A stretch of 64,000 bases of DNA from NCBI GenBank assembly GCA_016648135.1, contig JADDOH010002547.1, forward strand, positions 287,360 through 351,359, read 5' to 3'. The position numbers and the translations under genes were made by a program. This DNA comes from Agrypnia vestita. Taxonomy: Eukaryota > Arthropoda > Insecta > Trichoptera > Phryganeidae. Positions 47,935 to 58,999 of the stretch are shown here, piece after piece. Numbering within the stretch: position 1 is the stretch's first letter; every line of letters starts with the position of its first letter. Under the pieces are notes generated by a model. That model was not told the origin of the DNA, did no database searches, and was given only the letters and a program-made list of their open reading frames with translations.

Positions 47935-48640
47935 AATAAACCGACAATAATAAAGTCGCACACTATTACAAGATTATTTTGCTTGAGCGACAGACACGGT
48001 TTTGAACGAAATTTAAAAATACGTGTATTGTAAAAAAATACGTTTTGTTTACCAGGAGATGTAATTATGGAAGAATAAATACTTGTCTTTCATGCTGTCT
48101 TTCATACACGCGATGGGTGACAATGTCTCCGCTGTGACTCAACCCCCTTTCCGAAAGAACGGGTTTAGTTTCATCTCTGCGCAGAGTTTATTCTCTGTGA
48201 TATTGCATCAATATATACATATTATTTTACTTCCTTAGAGTTGGAAATTTTAATGTTTTATAGGCGACTATTAAATGTTTAAGTACACGCATTGCGGTTT
48301 AGTGCACAATTAACGACTGTAAAATACGACATAATTACAATATTCAAATTTTAATAATTTTATTTCATATTTTATAAAAATACCGATTTTGTGTGTAGTA
48401 ATCTGCACACTTAATATTGATTTAAATATTTAAAACACGTATTCTATAAAGAATGCATATAAGGAGTTACTAAAACATAGCCCTTACGAAGAAAGTTGAG
48501 TTAATGTGCTATTGAATTAAGATTTTTGAATACAGTATTAGTAATTTAATTTATGAATATGGTAATCATTTTGTGGCGTAACCAGATTTTAGTTAGATTT
48601 CGACAGAAGTGTAGTATTTCTATAGAAAATACATTGTAAG
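47935..48640. other. AT-rich, no feature seen
   Basis: No supported feature. Confidence 0.45.
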
Positions 48641-49320
48641 TGAAAAATTCATTCGCTTCGACACAAAACTAATACAATTATTAAAATGCAGGTAGCAGAA
48701 ACTTTAACCAGATTTTTTGGCAAATGTTAATCATTTTATTTGGCTTGTATTAAAACGAATGAATTTTTAATATACGATATAAGTTACTTTCACGGTAATT
48801 CAACGTTTTATAGAAGAAAAGTCAGATATATTTAAAAAAACGCAAATTTGGAAATCGCTTATCTCCATAAATTTTGAAATTAGACCACTAAGTGTGAAAT
48901 TTGGTCGATAGAGTGAGGAATGAACAAATTAGAAGTGAATGCAATGCTGGCTGTAGTGTGGTAGATAGAATAAAGAAAGGAGTGCTGAGATGGTTTGGTC
49001 ATGTGGAACGTATGAACGAGGAAAGGATGGTTAAGAAAATATATGAGGCGAATGTTGAAGGCAACAGGAATAGAGGGCGTCCGCGAAAGACCTGGCACGA
49101 TCAGGTACTACAAGTATTTGAGGATGGCCCTGTTAAAAGCCGCAACAATCGTAGAACGTGTATGAGAAGATGTATGAATGTGGCCGAAGCAAAAGTGGTG
49201 TGCCAGGATAGAAGAGTGTGGCGTTCAATCCTCTCTGCCTACCCCTGCAGGGAAACGGCGTGATGGTTAGTTAGTTAGTTAGTTAGTTAAGTGTGAAATA
49301 TGTACACATATGAACTATGT
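48640..49320. repeat. MITE-family copy interrupted by a LINE
   Basis: cgaatgaatttttaatat, cgatataagttactttcac, cgttttatag and aaaacgcaaatt parallel 56070-56180 of the element at 55.8 kb. Its continuation after the LINE (taagtgtgaaatatgtac) parallels taaagtgttaagtac at 56.2 kb. Confidence 0.7.
48901..49287 (+). mobile_element. 5'-truncated LINE with 12-bp target duplication
   Basis: taagtgtgaaat flanks both sides (48889-48900, 49288-49299). The 387-bp insert is open from its first base to a TGA at 49261-49263 and reads VLRWFGHVERMNEERMVKKI, then RNRGRPRKTWHDQV and RRVWRSILSAYPCRETA. These are the C-terminal W-F-G-H-V-x-R-M and G-R-P-R-K-T-W blocks of a non-LTR retrotransposon protein. It ends in about five GTTA units, the element's 3' microsatellite tail. 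A textbook product of target-primed reverse transcription; the same 3' end occurs at 15.4 kb. Confidence 0.97.
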
Positions 49321-49462
49321 GACACTAAACTAGATCTTCAGGAGAGGAGAATGAGTCTAAAACCGAAGAATATCGCCCCGTGTATGTCTAAGGCACATTT
49401 ATGCTGGAGTTAAGGTATTTATTCTTGAATAATTAAATTCCCTGGAAAAGGAGACGTATTTT

Positions 49463-49802
49463 TACTCCCTTTCTTTTAACTCGTAGCGTCTGCGGTTTGT
49501 TGTCTGCCGGAAAAACTTTGGATCGATTTTTAACCCCTTTCCCGTGATCCAATCGAGCTGAAACTATGCAGGCAAGACTCGTGGCGAGGATAAAAATGAT
49601 CTAACAAATTTTGGTTTAAAAAAATTGAATAATTATATTATAATTTTGGATTTTTCGTAATTTTAATGGTTTTTTCAAATTGGAATCATTACAAATGAGA
49701 AATTATCCCGACGCGTGCAGTCGGCACGATACTTGATTAAATGAGAAAGGGGGTATAATAAAAACTTGGTTTTTATGGGTGAATTTTTTAAAATTTTGTT
49801 AC
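49463..49802 (+). repeat. Dispersed repeat family, uninterrupted copy
   Basis: actccctttcttttaactcg, gcggtttgttgtctgccgg, gtgatccaatcgagctgaaa and aaaacttggtttttatggg match 56703-57250 nearly base for base. It serves as the empty-site reference for the insertion at 56.9 kb. Family unknown. Confidence 0.9.
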
Positions 49803-49804
49803 AA

Positions 49805-50900
49805 ATCGAATCTCTTAAGTAAAAACGCCTTGTTATAATAAAGCGCGACTTATTTATTAGGCATTACACTAATTAAGAGTATTTAATTTGGCCTTTTCAT
49901 AATTATTTCAAAATTTACAACCTTGTAGTATTTTGTGGACAAGGAATTATGTTTAGTCCATGTTCGTATATGTTTATGTTCTATGTTTCGATTTATAATT
50001 CAGGGAGGATCTAACTGTAAAGTGGGTATTACTCACTAACTCTGCTGTACCCTGTATGCATTATGCAAATATGCAGAACTTAATAATAATATTTATTAAA
50101 ATTTATTTTATTTTATATTTCATTATAAATAAACAGAATGCTGCTAATTCAAAATACTTCATAATAATGTAATCCTTCCAAAATATGGTACAAAAATACA
50201 AGTATCCCAAATATGGTGTCCCGTCATGGCTTTACCTTGACAACCGGCTCTGCAACGTCGTTTAAACATAATGTTAAGAGAAAACCATCCAACGCGTATT
50301 ATTTGACACTAATCTAATCATGCTGTAGTCGAGAGATCCCTGAGCGTTACAAGCGTGGAAGATGACGGGATTGATAAAATTATGAGCACACTGCAAACGC
50401 ATGCATGTTCACCTCAATCGAGAAATATGCTGAATTCCAAATGTAAGTATTCTGCAACGTCTAATTGGAGTGAGGTAATCTAAAACTGGTTCAAGAGACT
50501 GCGTATGATAAATAAATAAAAATCTAAAACGCCCGAGGCGCACAACGACATTGAAGAGACTCTCTCGTGCACGGTAAGAAAATTAGTTCCAACTAAATAT
50601 TGCACGAATTCTAAATATAAGTATTTGTCATTATTTTATAATATCGAAATGAACCATTCGTGATTTTCGGAAATATTGTATTGTAACAGAGTCACCCTAA
50701 GTTAAGAACAGAATTAAAATTAATATGCTTTAATGGACCCTATCCACAGATGAGATTTTAGTCTCGAAACACAAATACTTATTTGGAGACACCTGCGTGT
50801 TTTCTTGATTTACCCGCTTTTTGAATTATTCAATATCGCCACTTGTCTCGCAACTCACTTCAGGATTGTTGGACGTCTAAAGTCAGTCAATTGACCGTGC
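49805..50900. other. No feature seen
   Basis: AT-rich, no supported feature. Confidence 0.4.
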
Positions 50901-50911
50901 TGATTAGCAGC

Positions 50912-51065
50912 TTGTTGCTCGAGTGATAGGATTCTTATTGCCTAGTGATCCAATCGTCCTTGGTACGAGCCCCATTCCGAGAGACCAGCAAGTTAGTCCT
51001 ATTTTCATAGCATTAATGTGAGGTTCATCCGTTAGGTGAATTTGAGTCAGTCTTACAGTGGCTAA
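50912..51065 (+). repeat. tRNA-derived SINE copy
   Basis: gagtgataggattcttattg, cctagtgatccaatcg, B box ggtacgagcccc, then gaccagcaagttagtcctat and ttttcatagca. Confidence 0.75.
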
Positions 51066-51071
51066 AATATC

Positions 51072-51190
51072 AGGCGCGTGCAGTCGGAACATTGTGGCAT
51101 GACTTTTTTGTAAACGTATATTTTTGAAAAAAATAGAAATTAAATATTTATGCGACAGATTATTACAGAATATCAAAATATGAATAGTGT
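51072..51190 (+). repeat. Truncated relative of the 6.7-kb hAT MITE
   Basis: caggcgcgtgcagtcggaac, gtggcatgac, aaacgtatattt and aaatatttatgcgacag parallel 6685-6775. The right end is missing. Confidence 0.65.
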
Positions 51191-51261
51191 GATACCGTTG
51201 TATTCCTTTTTTTTTCCAAATAATTGATTACGTATTAGTCATGCTGCGATGTTTCGCATAG

Positions 51262-51641
51262 TGTCGCAAGATTCTAAAATGATAGGAACTGCACATAGTC
51301 GGGGATTTCGCAGCACTCCGGACATTTAAGAATAAAATAGAAATAGCTAGAAACCCGTAGAACACACGGAAATGTATGAGGATATATCGAGGACCTTATA
51401 TAAACAAGCGATAAGGCGAATAGAAACGAGCAAATAGAACGTAACGAATTGTAACGAGTACAAAAAGTAGGTACCTAGGAGTGGAATATTCTTGAATGCG
51501 AAATTAGTGCAAATTACAACAAAATGTTCCAGCTAAGTTTTTGTGCAGTTTGTTTGTAAATCAGTTAAGTCTGTTTATAAATAAAAGTTTAATTAATTTA
51601 GAGTGTTCCATTTCGGATCCTCATGCCACGAATCCGTGACA
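51262..51641 (+). mobile_element. Solo LTR with 4-bp target duplication
   Basis: A 380-bp unit starts TGTCGC and ends GTGACA, with ATAG on both sides (51258-51261, 51642-51645), as expected for a Ty3-type LTR retrotransposon. Inside are a TATA-like cttatataaac near 51416 and AATAAAAG near 51582. A three-unit heat-shock-like site, GAAtaTTCttGAA, lies about 65 bp past the TATA. No internal region is present, so it is probably the product of LTR-LTR recombination. A relative is at 61410-61723. Confidence 0.85.
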
Positions 51642-51645
51642 ATAG

Positions 51646-52365
51646 TAATAATGCGTGTTAGTAACTTAATGTCATCCGTTTCTCTAAATTCTCATAATAA
51701 TTGCAGGTGTCGGTGTTCAGAATCGATGTCAAATTGAACGCAGTATACATGGGTCGATCCTAGCACTAAATAACATTTCTTCCGTTTTATTAAATTATTC
51801 AAATTCACCTACTAATGTAACAACCACTGTCAACGTACTAACGATCGACGTACAGCTACGATGAAGTGAGAGCCGAGAGCGGTCTCGTGGGAGCATAATT
51901 CCTGACTCGAGTGAAAAGTCTCATCCCGTGTACAGGCACCGTAAGAATGCAATTATCGTAATATCGACAATTTGGCCAATGTCTCAAGTCACGTTTCTTT
52001 TGAAAATTGGAATCTTATAACTCCAACTAGAGATTTTAGAAACACGAAGGCGAATATATTATGTATAGTCGGGCTGCCTTGTTTAGGAATTCACTAGGTA
52101 GGTACCAGATTCGAATTCATCGCCAACGTGCAACTTCGGCGGAATCGTTTGATTTTTGCTGTTATAGAAACTGCAAAAAAAATTATCTATCTATCTACCA
52201 AGAAAAACGGTTGTGGTATCACAATAGTAACACACACAGTACCCACACTAGCGCATTCCTTGTATACAGATTGACTAAATCAAAGTATTATTTATATAAT
52301 TTTTGAGGTGAAATAGTATAAAAAAACCTAAATAATAAAAAATTACATTCCCTCAGTTTCCTTCA
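51646..52365. other. No feature seen
   Basis: No supported feature. Confidence 0.4.
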
Positions 52366-52367
52366 TC

Positions 52368-52520
52368 AAGGCTGATGCGTTGTTATGAGTGTTGATGATG
52401 TTGTGGGTTAAGTACGAAATGTTAGTATTAAGAATGTTATGAAACGTCAGCCAGAAAGGTTGTAGAAACACGGCAGATTATCCCAGAAAACTTAAACAAT
52501 AAGATTCTGAGCGACCATGC
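52368..52520 (+). repeat. Diverged Penelope-like tail, family of 2.3 and 57 kb
   Basis: tgaaacgtcagccagaaagg, acacggcagattatcccaga and aaact, then gattctgagcgacc follow 57054-57130 in order. The 5' part, including the CTGATGA box, is no longer clear. Confidence 0.65.
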
Positions 52521-52524
52521 ATTT

Positions 52525-53690
52525 TGAATAACATTTTTTTTCTCAATTTTCATCGAAATACACAATTTTCAATCACTAACAACACTAACTGCGCTACGCT
52601 AGATGGCACTGGATAGCATGCAAACACAAACATAATACGATTTCGCGATAATTTTATTTGTTGTGAAAGTAAAATTTTACATGGCATTTTAATAAAAACT
52701 TATTTTTTATTATTTATATACTTCTGGAACATAAAAACAACTAATAGAAAGCATTTAAAGAGATTTAAAAATGTTAAAGTACATCATTTTTGACAAGTTA
52801 CAGTTAATATACACTAAATCGCGTAAGGGGTCTGTCAAATGATTCATTCAAATAACAAACACGGCGTGGAACCTAGTAATGACAATAAATATTTCTGAAT
52901 AGTCTATGTTGAGGTGAAAGCAATAAACGCGCGCTAGCTTGACAGACAGAATTTTATCAACATGGCAGCGCCCCGAGCGCCTATTCATATATACATGCAC
53001 TCGCGTATTTTGAATATGTTTTGTTTGTGCCAGCTTTTACCTAGTTACCTATACATGGCCTGATTCCTCTCGTTTTCCTTAAAAATAATTATGAAACAAC
53101 ATACGTGACAGTAATGGCCGTGATCAATTATCTATCTTTTACGTCTAAAGCATGGCATTGTGAAGATCATACATCAGAGATTTTCGATCTTCTGTAGCGA
53201 GCTGTTAGATCTACATCGTGAAAAAAGAATCTAGTGTTTTATTGTATCTATTATTATTAAGGGTACTTCATAAGATTGTTAAGTTAGATTGTACTGTGAT
53301 AGTTTGCTTTCCTATTTTTAATAATAGATCGACTTATTAACCATCATTAGTCTCTAAACTGCCGTTCTAGCAGTTAGATTTCGTGTTAGTAACGTTGTAT
53401 TACAAGCAAAGATTTCGGTCGTATTACGCAGCAAAATAAATCTTCAATGCATAACCGTCTCTAAGATGCTATTCTATATTCATTTTAATTAATCTGGTTC
53501 CTAAGTTTTATGTACATACGTCTACATGTTGTGTTATCTTTATGCTTATTACTAGGGACACTGCGGACTTTGTGCATTAATTTTTAAACTGTAGCATTTC
53601 TTGTAGGTATTATGTAATTTGTAATTCCCACTTAATGGATGATAAGTATGTTCCAATTGTCATTTGTCACTGCGCCTTGAAGGCAGAGAA
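52525..53690. other. No feature seen
   Basis: No supported feature. Confidence 0.4.
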
Positions 53691-53694
53691 GAGG

Positions 53695-53865
53695 TTTTAT
53701 GTGGACGCCTCCCCGTCCCGCTCGCATCCCCATGAGTGTCAGTGAATACGGCTACTTTAGCATTTAAAAAATGCCGAACATGGGTGGCGAAAGTGTACCA
53801 GCAATATGTGAGCTATTGCTCATAGAAGGCCGTGGGTGTTTGGTGGTTCCCCCCTCTCTGCACGT
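53695..53865 (+). repeat. Dispersed repeat, second copy of 0.85 kb
   Basis: See 850-1010: tttagcatttaaaaaatgcc, ggcgaaagtgtacc, gagctattgctcatagaagg. Confidence 0.5.
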
Positions 53866-53869
53866 ACTG

Positions 53870-54500
53870 TAAATAAAGATGTCGCGTGCAAAATATTTAA
53901 TATGTAATTCGCAACGGACATGCAACTACCTCCTTCATAGTAAGACTCGTATTATCTCATATTATAATATCATAAATCACATTTCAAATAAAATTTACGT
54001 GGTTCATTATGAAGTTAGAAACGAGTCTAACACGTGACCTAGAAGAAATGTAAATGTTTGCCGTACGGTCGCACCGGCAAGCGACAATGGCTCTGTCCAT
54101 TTCTACTTTGTGCGTCTATTTTATTGCGGCCTCTATTCACCTAGTGTACCGCGGATTGTGGTCGGATAAGGTTTGGTTTCGTTAGGTTTCGAGTTGCATG
54201 CCCGTAGAATGAGTCATAACGTGAATGTAATGAGCGAGATAGTTGCAGGCAATATGGGGGAGCTGTGAAGAAAGAGGTTGAGACATCGCTCTTTCAAGAG
54301 CAACCCACCGCACTCACGGCAACTCGCCCTTTCATCGGGAGCCGAGTTATTTTACTAATGATAGATACGGTCTAATGATTTCGGAACTGATACATTTTTT
54401 TTAATTTCGTTATCGTTTTGCGGAATATTAACAGAAGTGTATCTAAATTGAAAAGTTAGAAGCTAAATAGTGTAAAAAGTTGTTTGAATAACCTAGACTT
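53870..54500. other. No feature seen
   Basis: 54050-54330 is GC-richer and CpG-rich (gtacggtcgcaccggcaagc) but shows no exon-like frame. Confidence 0.35.
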
Positions 54501-54504
54501 CTCA

Positions 54505-54757
54505 GGGCCGGTTGCATCAACTTGGATAACTTCGTTTACATATATTTATATATATAGATATATTTCGTTTAAACCATCGATTATTGCATTTCCCACCAAT
54601 CATACAAGCCATTTTCGTTAAAATTTAAGTTTTTTACGAAAGATTACAATAATCCAAGTCAATAGATTTTTGCGTTTTCTACCAATCAAACCACCCCCTT
54701 TCGTAAAAAATCTATATTTTAAACATAACTATGATTATAAACCAAGTTTACCAGCTC
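54505..54757. mobile_element. GGGCCGGTTGCATCAAC MITE
   Basis: Relative of 46995-47932. The left end gggccggttgcatcaacttgg and an inverted right end ccaagtttaccagctc are loosely paired. It contains two aaccaatcata/caaac-type segments and an AT-rich tatatatata stretch. Confidence 0.5.
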
Positions 54758-55019
54758 TCAGAATACGTACCGATATACTTATATAAATATTGTTTTCTCA
54801 GTTTCACTGAAAAAGACAAGTCACTGAATTACAGATGCTTAATAAATCAGAAAGAATCATAGTGTAAAATGCTAATATGTAATTAAATCAATTGATATGA
54901 TTATATTATAACGGTGCCAGTTTTATAATTATAAATAATAATTGGATACTGGCGTTCATTGTTAATTTACAAAAAAATTTTTTTTAATAAAATGCGGGAA
55001 AGATGTTTAGTTATATATT

Positions 55020-55080
55020 CAATATATATATATCGGATCTATATATATATCCTAATTTATCTATATAGATATCTCTATTA
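55020..55080. repeat. AT-rich simple repeat
   Basis: Interrupted (TA)n and TATATAGA runs. Confidence 0.8.
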
Positions 55081-55803
55081 TTGAATGTTTTAACATAGTT
55101 CATGTCGTTGGGATTTTTTAACGTTTTTAACAGTTTTAAACGGCACAAACTACCTACCTGATATGTTTATACTTTTCAACTTGAATTCGCGAATTTTAAA
55201 GTAAATGGGAAGGGAGGATTTTCTACATTAAAATAAAAACAGATTCTCTATTTTGGAGATTTTCAGAAAACTTACTAACCGGGTTAATTATCCGCATAAC
55301 TTGGGGTTAGATACTTAAGTAAAAAATAATAATAAAGTGGTGTTTGTAAATAAGGTTGTTAATGTTAATTAACACCGACAAATCACAGAGCGTCCACTGA
55401 TTGGTTCAATTCTTCCATGACAAGACGGCAAACACTCCGAAACCGAGTGGTGTTAAATAATACAAACCAGGTAGTTTTCAAAGCAAAGCAGAAGCCCTGG
55501 GAGGCCGAGGCAGGTTCGGAAAGTTCTCAGTTCAATTATTTCGAGCAGCTGCAGATAAAGTAATGATCGGGAACGTAAGCACTATCGCTCATCAAGCGGT
55601 CATCGATACTGTTAGCAGATTTAGTTAAAATGAATTATTATTACTCAAATATTAACATTGCTTTAATAAATTTAATATTTTTTTAACAATGCATATGAAA
55701 GTAGCTAAATAAAATCAAAACTCCGTACGAACGTGTACCAAATAGGGAGAACTAATTAATGTAAGAGTTCTTGATTGTACCAACATAATAAAAGCTCATA
55801 GCT

Positions 55804-56303
55804 AGTAGCAAAAACTTCGGGGGAGTGTTCATAATTCACTTTTGAATAGAAAATATTTTTTATACTATGGGTGAAATGTCGACACTCACGGAGATAAGCG
55901 ACATCAAAGTTTGTATTTTGCGACTTATTTTCTGTCAAACATAGGACTATCACTTCAATAATTTGTATGGAAAATCAAAAATTCATTTACCTTAATACAA
56001 GTCAAATAAAATGACAAAAACCTTACATAAAAAATATTTTTCAAATTTCCGCAAGGTTTTAAGCAATCGACTTGTATCAAAGCGAAAGAATTTTTAATAT
56101 TCGATATAAATTACTTTCACGATAGTCGAACATTTTACAAAACGTAAGCCAGAAATATTAAAAAAAAACGCAAACCTTGCTGTCGCTCACCTCCGTAACT
56201 GTCGACATTTCACCTAAAGTGTTAAGTACATTTTCTGCTCAAAATTGAATGAAGAAAACTCCTCCGAAGTTTTCGCTACTGTTTACGCGTCACCCTGTGT
56301 ATG
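55804..56303. mobile_element. MITE with ~140-bp terminal inverted repeats
   Basis: agtagcaaaaacttcggggg and gggtgaaatgtcgacac on the left face gtgtcgacatttcacct-like and cctccgaagttttcgctact on the right. Pairing runs about 140 bp at roughly three bases in four. The right end ends in gcgtcaccctgtgtat; the left end lacks that part, so it is truncated. Related internal text occurs at 48.7 and 57.4 kb. Confidence 0.75.
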
Positions 56304-56944
56304 AATAAAAAGACAAAAATAGTTTGAAGAACATTCAGAAAAAACTTGGTGGAATGAGAGACGAGTTTTGCAGATTGTCCGCGCGGCCGGTCACGTCAGG
56401 CCCGGCGCTGATGCAACCAAAATCGGAGACGCCTTACAAATAGACTATTCTGGATAATCGATAACAAACCAATTGAAAGGTCACCAGTCGACGACTGGAA
56501 CATTCCGTTAAGAAGAACATCACAAACGCAGTACACAACGATAATTATATTTACGTTGAGGAGGTCTTACAAAACACTGACCTGATCCAGGGAACATCAA
56601 CATATTTTTATTTAAGACAATTCATACTTAATTTTTATTTCCTATTTATATATTAATAGTAGGTAGCCCACGGACAGCTTTATGTTTTGTTGCATAATTA
56701 TTATTACTCCCTTTCTTTTGACTCGCAGCGTCTGCGGTTTGTTGTCTGTCGGAAAAACTTTGGATCGATTTTTAACCCTCTTCCTGTGATCCAATCGAGC
56801 TGAAACTTTGCAGACTCGTGGCGATGATAAAAATGATCTAACAAATTTTCGTTTAATTTTTTACAATAATTATAATATAATTTTGGATTTTTCGAAATTT
56901 TAATGGTTTTTTCAAATTGGAATCAATACAAATTAGTAATAACC

Positions 56945-57149
56945 CTTCTGTGTATAGTTTTCTGGGATATTCTGCCGTGTATATGTGACCTAGGGTCCAT
57001 CATCAGGGCTAATGTTAACATTAGCCCTGATGATGGACCCTGCAATGGGATCCGAAACGTTGGCCAGAGAGGTCACATATACACGGCAGAATATCCCAGA
57101 AAACTATACACAGAAGATTCTGAACGGCCGTGAAAACCTAAGGACATTT
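56945..57149 (+). mobile_element. Palindromic foldback insertion with 12-bp target duplication
   Basis: ttagtaataacc lies on both sides (56933-56944, 57150-57161). The outer arms, 56945-56990 and 57071-57116, are perfect 46-bp inverted repeats. Nested inside is a perfect 50-bp palindrome, 56992-57041 (centre aatgttaacatt). The right arm is followed by a 33-bp tail with acggccgtgaaaacct. The arm starts exactly at the insertion point and the tail ends at the other duplication. Confidence 0.95.
57027..57058 (+). other. Hammerhead-like CTGATGA...GAAAC motif
   Basis: CTGATGA, one T, stem GGACCC/GGGATCC with a bulged A, then GAAAC, followed by gttggcc. Same as the minus-strand copy at 2299-2330. 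Confidence 0.35.
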
Positions 57150-57280
57150 TTAGTAATAACCCCAACGCGTGTAGTAGGCACGAAACCTGATTCAATGAGA
57201 ATAGGAGTATAATAAAAACTTGGTTTTTATGGGTTAGTTTTTTTAAAATCATATTTTCAAATAACATGACGGTACCTTGT

Positions 57281-58033
57281 TATACAGTGTGTAACACAGC
57301 TAGTTCACAATACTTTACAGGTAGATTCCTGGTTTAATTATGAGTCGAAAATGTTCAAGCAACCATTATCTAATATCAATAGATATGGAGATATGCGACA
57401 TCAAATTTGCATTTTTTTTCAATATTTCTGACTAATTTTTTGTAAAACGTTGGACTATCATTTCAGTAACTTATATCGAAATGAAAAAAAATGAAAAAAT
57501 TATTCCCTTTAATACAACTCAAATAAAATGATAAAAATCTTTCAATTAGGATTGTAATTTCTACAGGGTGTTAAAGTTTGTATTGAAATGAATAATTTTT
57601 CGTAATCGATGTGGGTTATTTTTATTTTTTTATTAAATTGAACAGAACGGAGTTTGCATACATATTCATATTATGATAGAAGGTTGCTTATTTATACATA
57701 CAATGAATAGCTGTATGTTTACATTCAGTGTTTTTAATTCTTTATTAATGTTTGTTATAATATAAAAGAGGTTTTCTGCCTGCTTAGCTAGGCCGAGGCA
57801 TGTGGTAAAGGAGAGAGGAGAAGAGTCACTGTTAATTACAGAACAGTTACTGTAACAGTTATATAATAGTTACTGTACAGTTTACTGTCAGTTACAGAAC
57901 AATTACTTTGATATTGCATAACTTCATAACTATTGAAACATAACATCATGGTTGCTTGAACATTTTTGACTCATAATAATGGAAGGAATCCACCTGTAAA
58001 GTATTGTGGACTAGCTCTATTACACTCTGTATA
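57281..58033. mobile_element. 753-bp element with ~88-bp terminal inverted repeats
   Basis: tatacagtgtgtaacacagc at the left and its inverted relative ending ctctgtata at the right pair over about 88 bp (shared acaatactttacaggt and gttcaagcaacca). The interior includes gacatcaaatttgcatt and actatcatttcagtaact, which also occur in the 55.8-kb element. No transposase. A lone end lies at 1019-1052. Confidence 0.85.
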
Positions 58034-58344
58034 GTCTCATCGCCAGGCTTTTAGAATCAGTACTCACGGATATTTACTAATTTTATTTTTTGGCTAGTTT
58101 TGAAGTAAACTTCAGAGCGCGCATCGTAATATAAAAAAGATGAAAATAAAATTATTTTTAGCCAAAATTGAAAAAATAGAATTTACAATTTGAAGCTATT
58201 TTCTCAGAGAGAATCTAATTTCTAATCGGACGATATTACCACCATGTAAGACTAGTGATGCGAGGCGTGCCGCTTGGACAGCCTAGAAGCAACGGGAACC
58301 TTCTTCTAAACACTAGAAAGGTAGCAGCACCACCCTACACAATC

Positions 58345-58680
58345 GAGTTTTTGTTTTGACATTTATATCGGTGCGAAATAAGCCGCGGACGACGTCCGGT
58401 GTGGCCAATCGTGGAATTTCGGAGCGACAGGAATTAAGGAATTAATAAAATGGCGAAATAAATAAGTGTTACTTCTATGTGCGAGAATCGAATGGAACGT
58501 TCTAGCGATTGATAAATAAAATGTTACCCAGCGATAATAAAGAGTTCGTAGTAGATAAATTGTGAAATAGTGTGAATTCATTAATAGTGTATTAATTTAA
58601 TTCGTGTAAAGTGACTTTGTCTATTTCATAATTAATTAATAAATCTATATTAAAGAAAACACATTATTATAGAGAAATTA
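58345..58680 (+). repeat. Possible LTR
   Basis: gaatggaacgttctagcgat and taaagtgactttgtctattt followed by aattaataaatc resemble the LTR family at 12.7, 51.3 and 61.4 kb. Ends were not found. A B-box-like ggttcgaatctc lies just downstream at 58749. Confidence 0.3.
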
Positions 58681-58892
58681 TAATTTCAGAACAAAGTTCT
58701 GAGAATTTATGAACAACGCGCCATCCCCGGATAGAACGGAGGTCTGTTGGTTCGAATCTCGGTAGCAGCTAAAATATTTTTTCGTTAATTTGATTTTACT
58801 GTATGTCTTTTCTAATTGATTAATAAAAATGTCATCAAAGCCACAACCATAATTCACGATCATTTTTATTATAGTATTTGGGGTACTTTTAT

Positions 58893-58995
58893 TATTTATT
58901 TATTTATTTAACGCCCTTATGGGCTTTTACAAAATATACAAAATATAAAATAAAATAAAATCACATAAGACAAATATACAATTAAAAAGATTCAA
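58893..58995 (-). repeat. LINE 3'-tail-like segment
   Basis: (TTAT)n followed by taacgcccttatgggctttt. On the minus strand this is a small hairpin followed by a TAAATAAA tail, a shape common at LINE 3' ends. No coding part is seen. Confidence 0.35.
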
Positions 58996-58999
58996 GTAT

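Larger units (their letters stand above)
56703..57250 (+). repeat. Dispersed repeat family copy carrying a foldback insertion
   Basis: Same family as 49463-49802, interrupted after ttagtaataacc. Comparison with the intact copy gives the exact empty site. Confidence 0.9.

Noticed and set aside
56470..56510. ccagtcgacgactggaacattccg as a heat-shock element or LTR
   Set aside because: Only two of three HSE units and no other LTR features could be aligned; left unassigned.
58740..58770. ggttcgaatctcggtagcagc as a tRNA gene or LTR primer-binding site
   Set aside because: Only a B-box-like half is present; no A box or cloverleaf, and a primer-binding site would be complementary to, not the same as, tRNA sequence.
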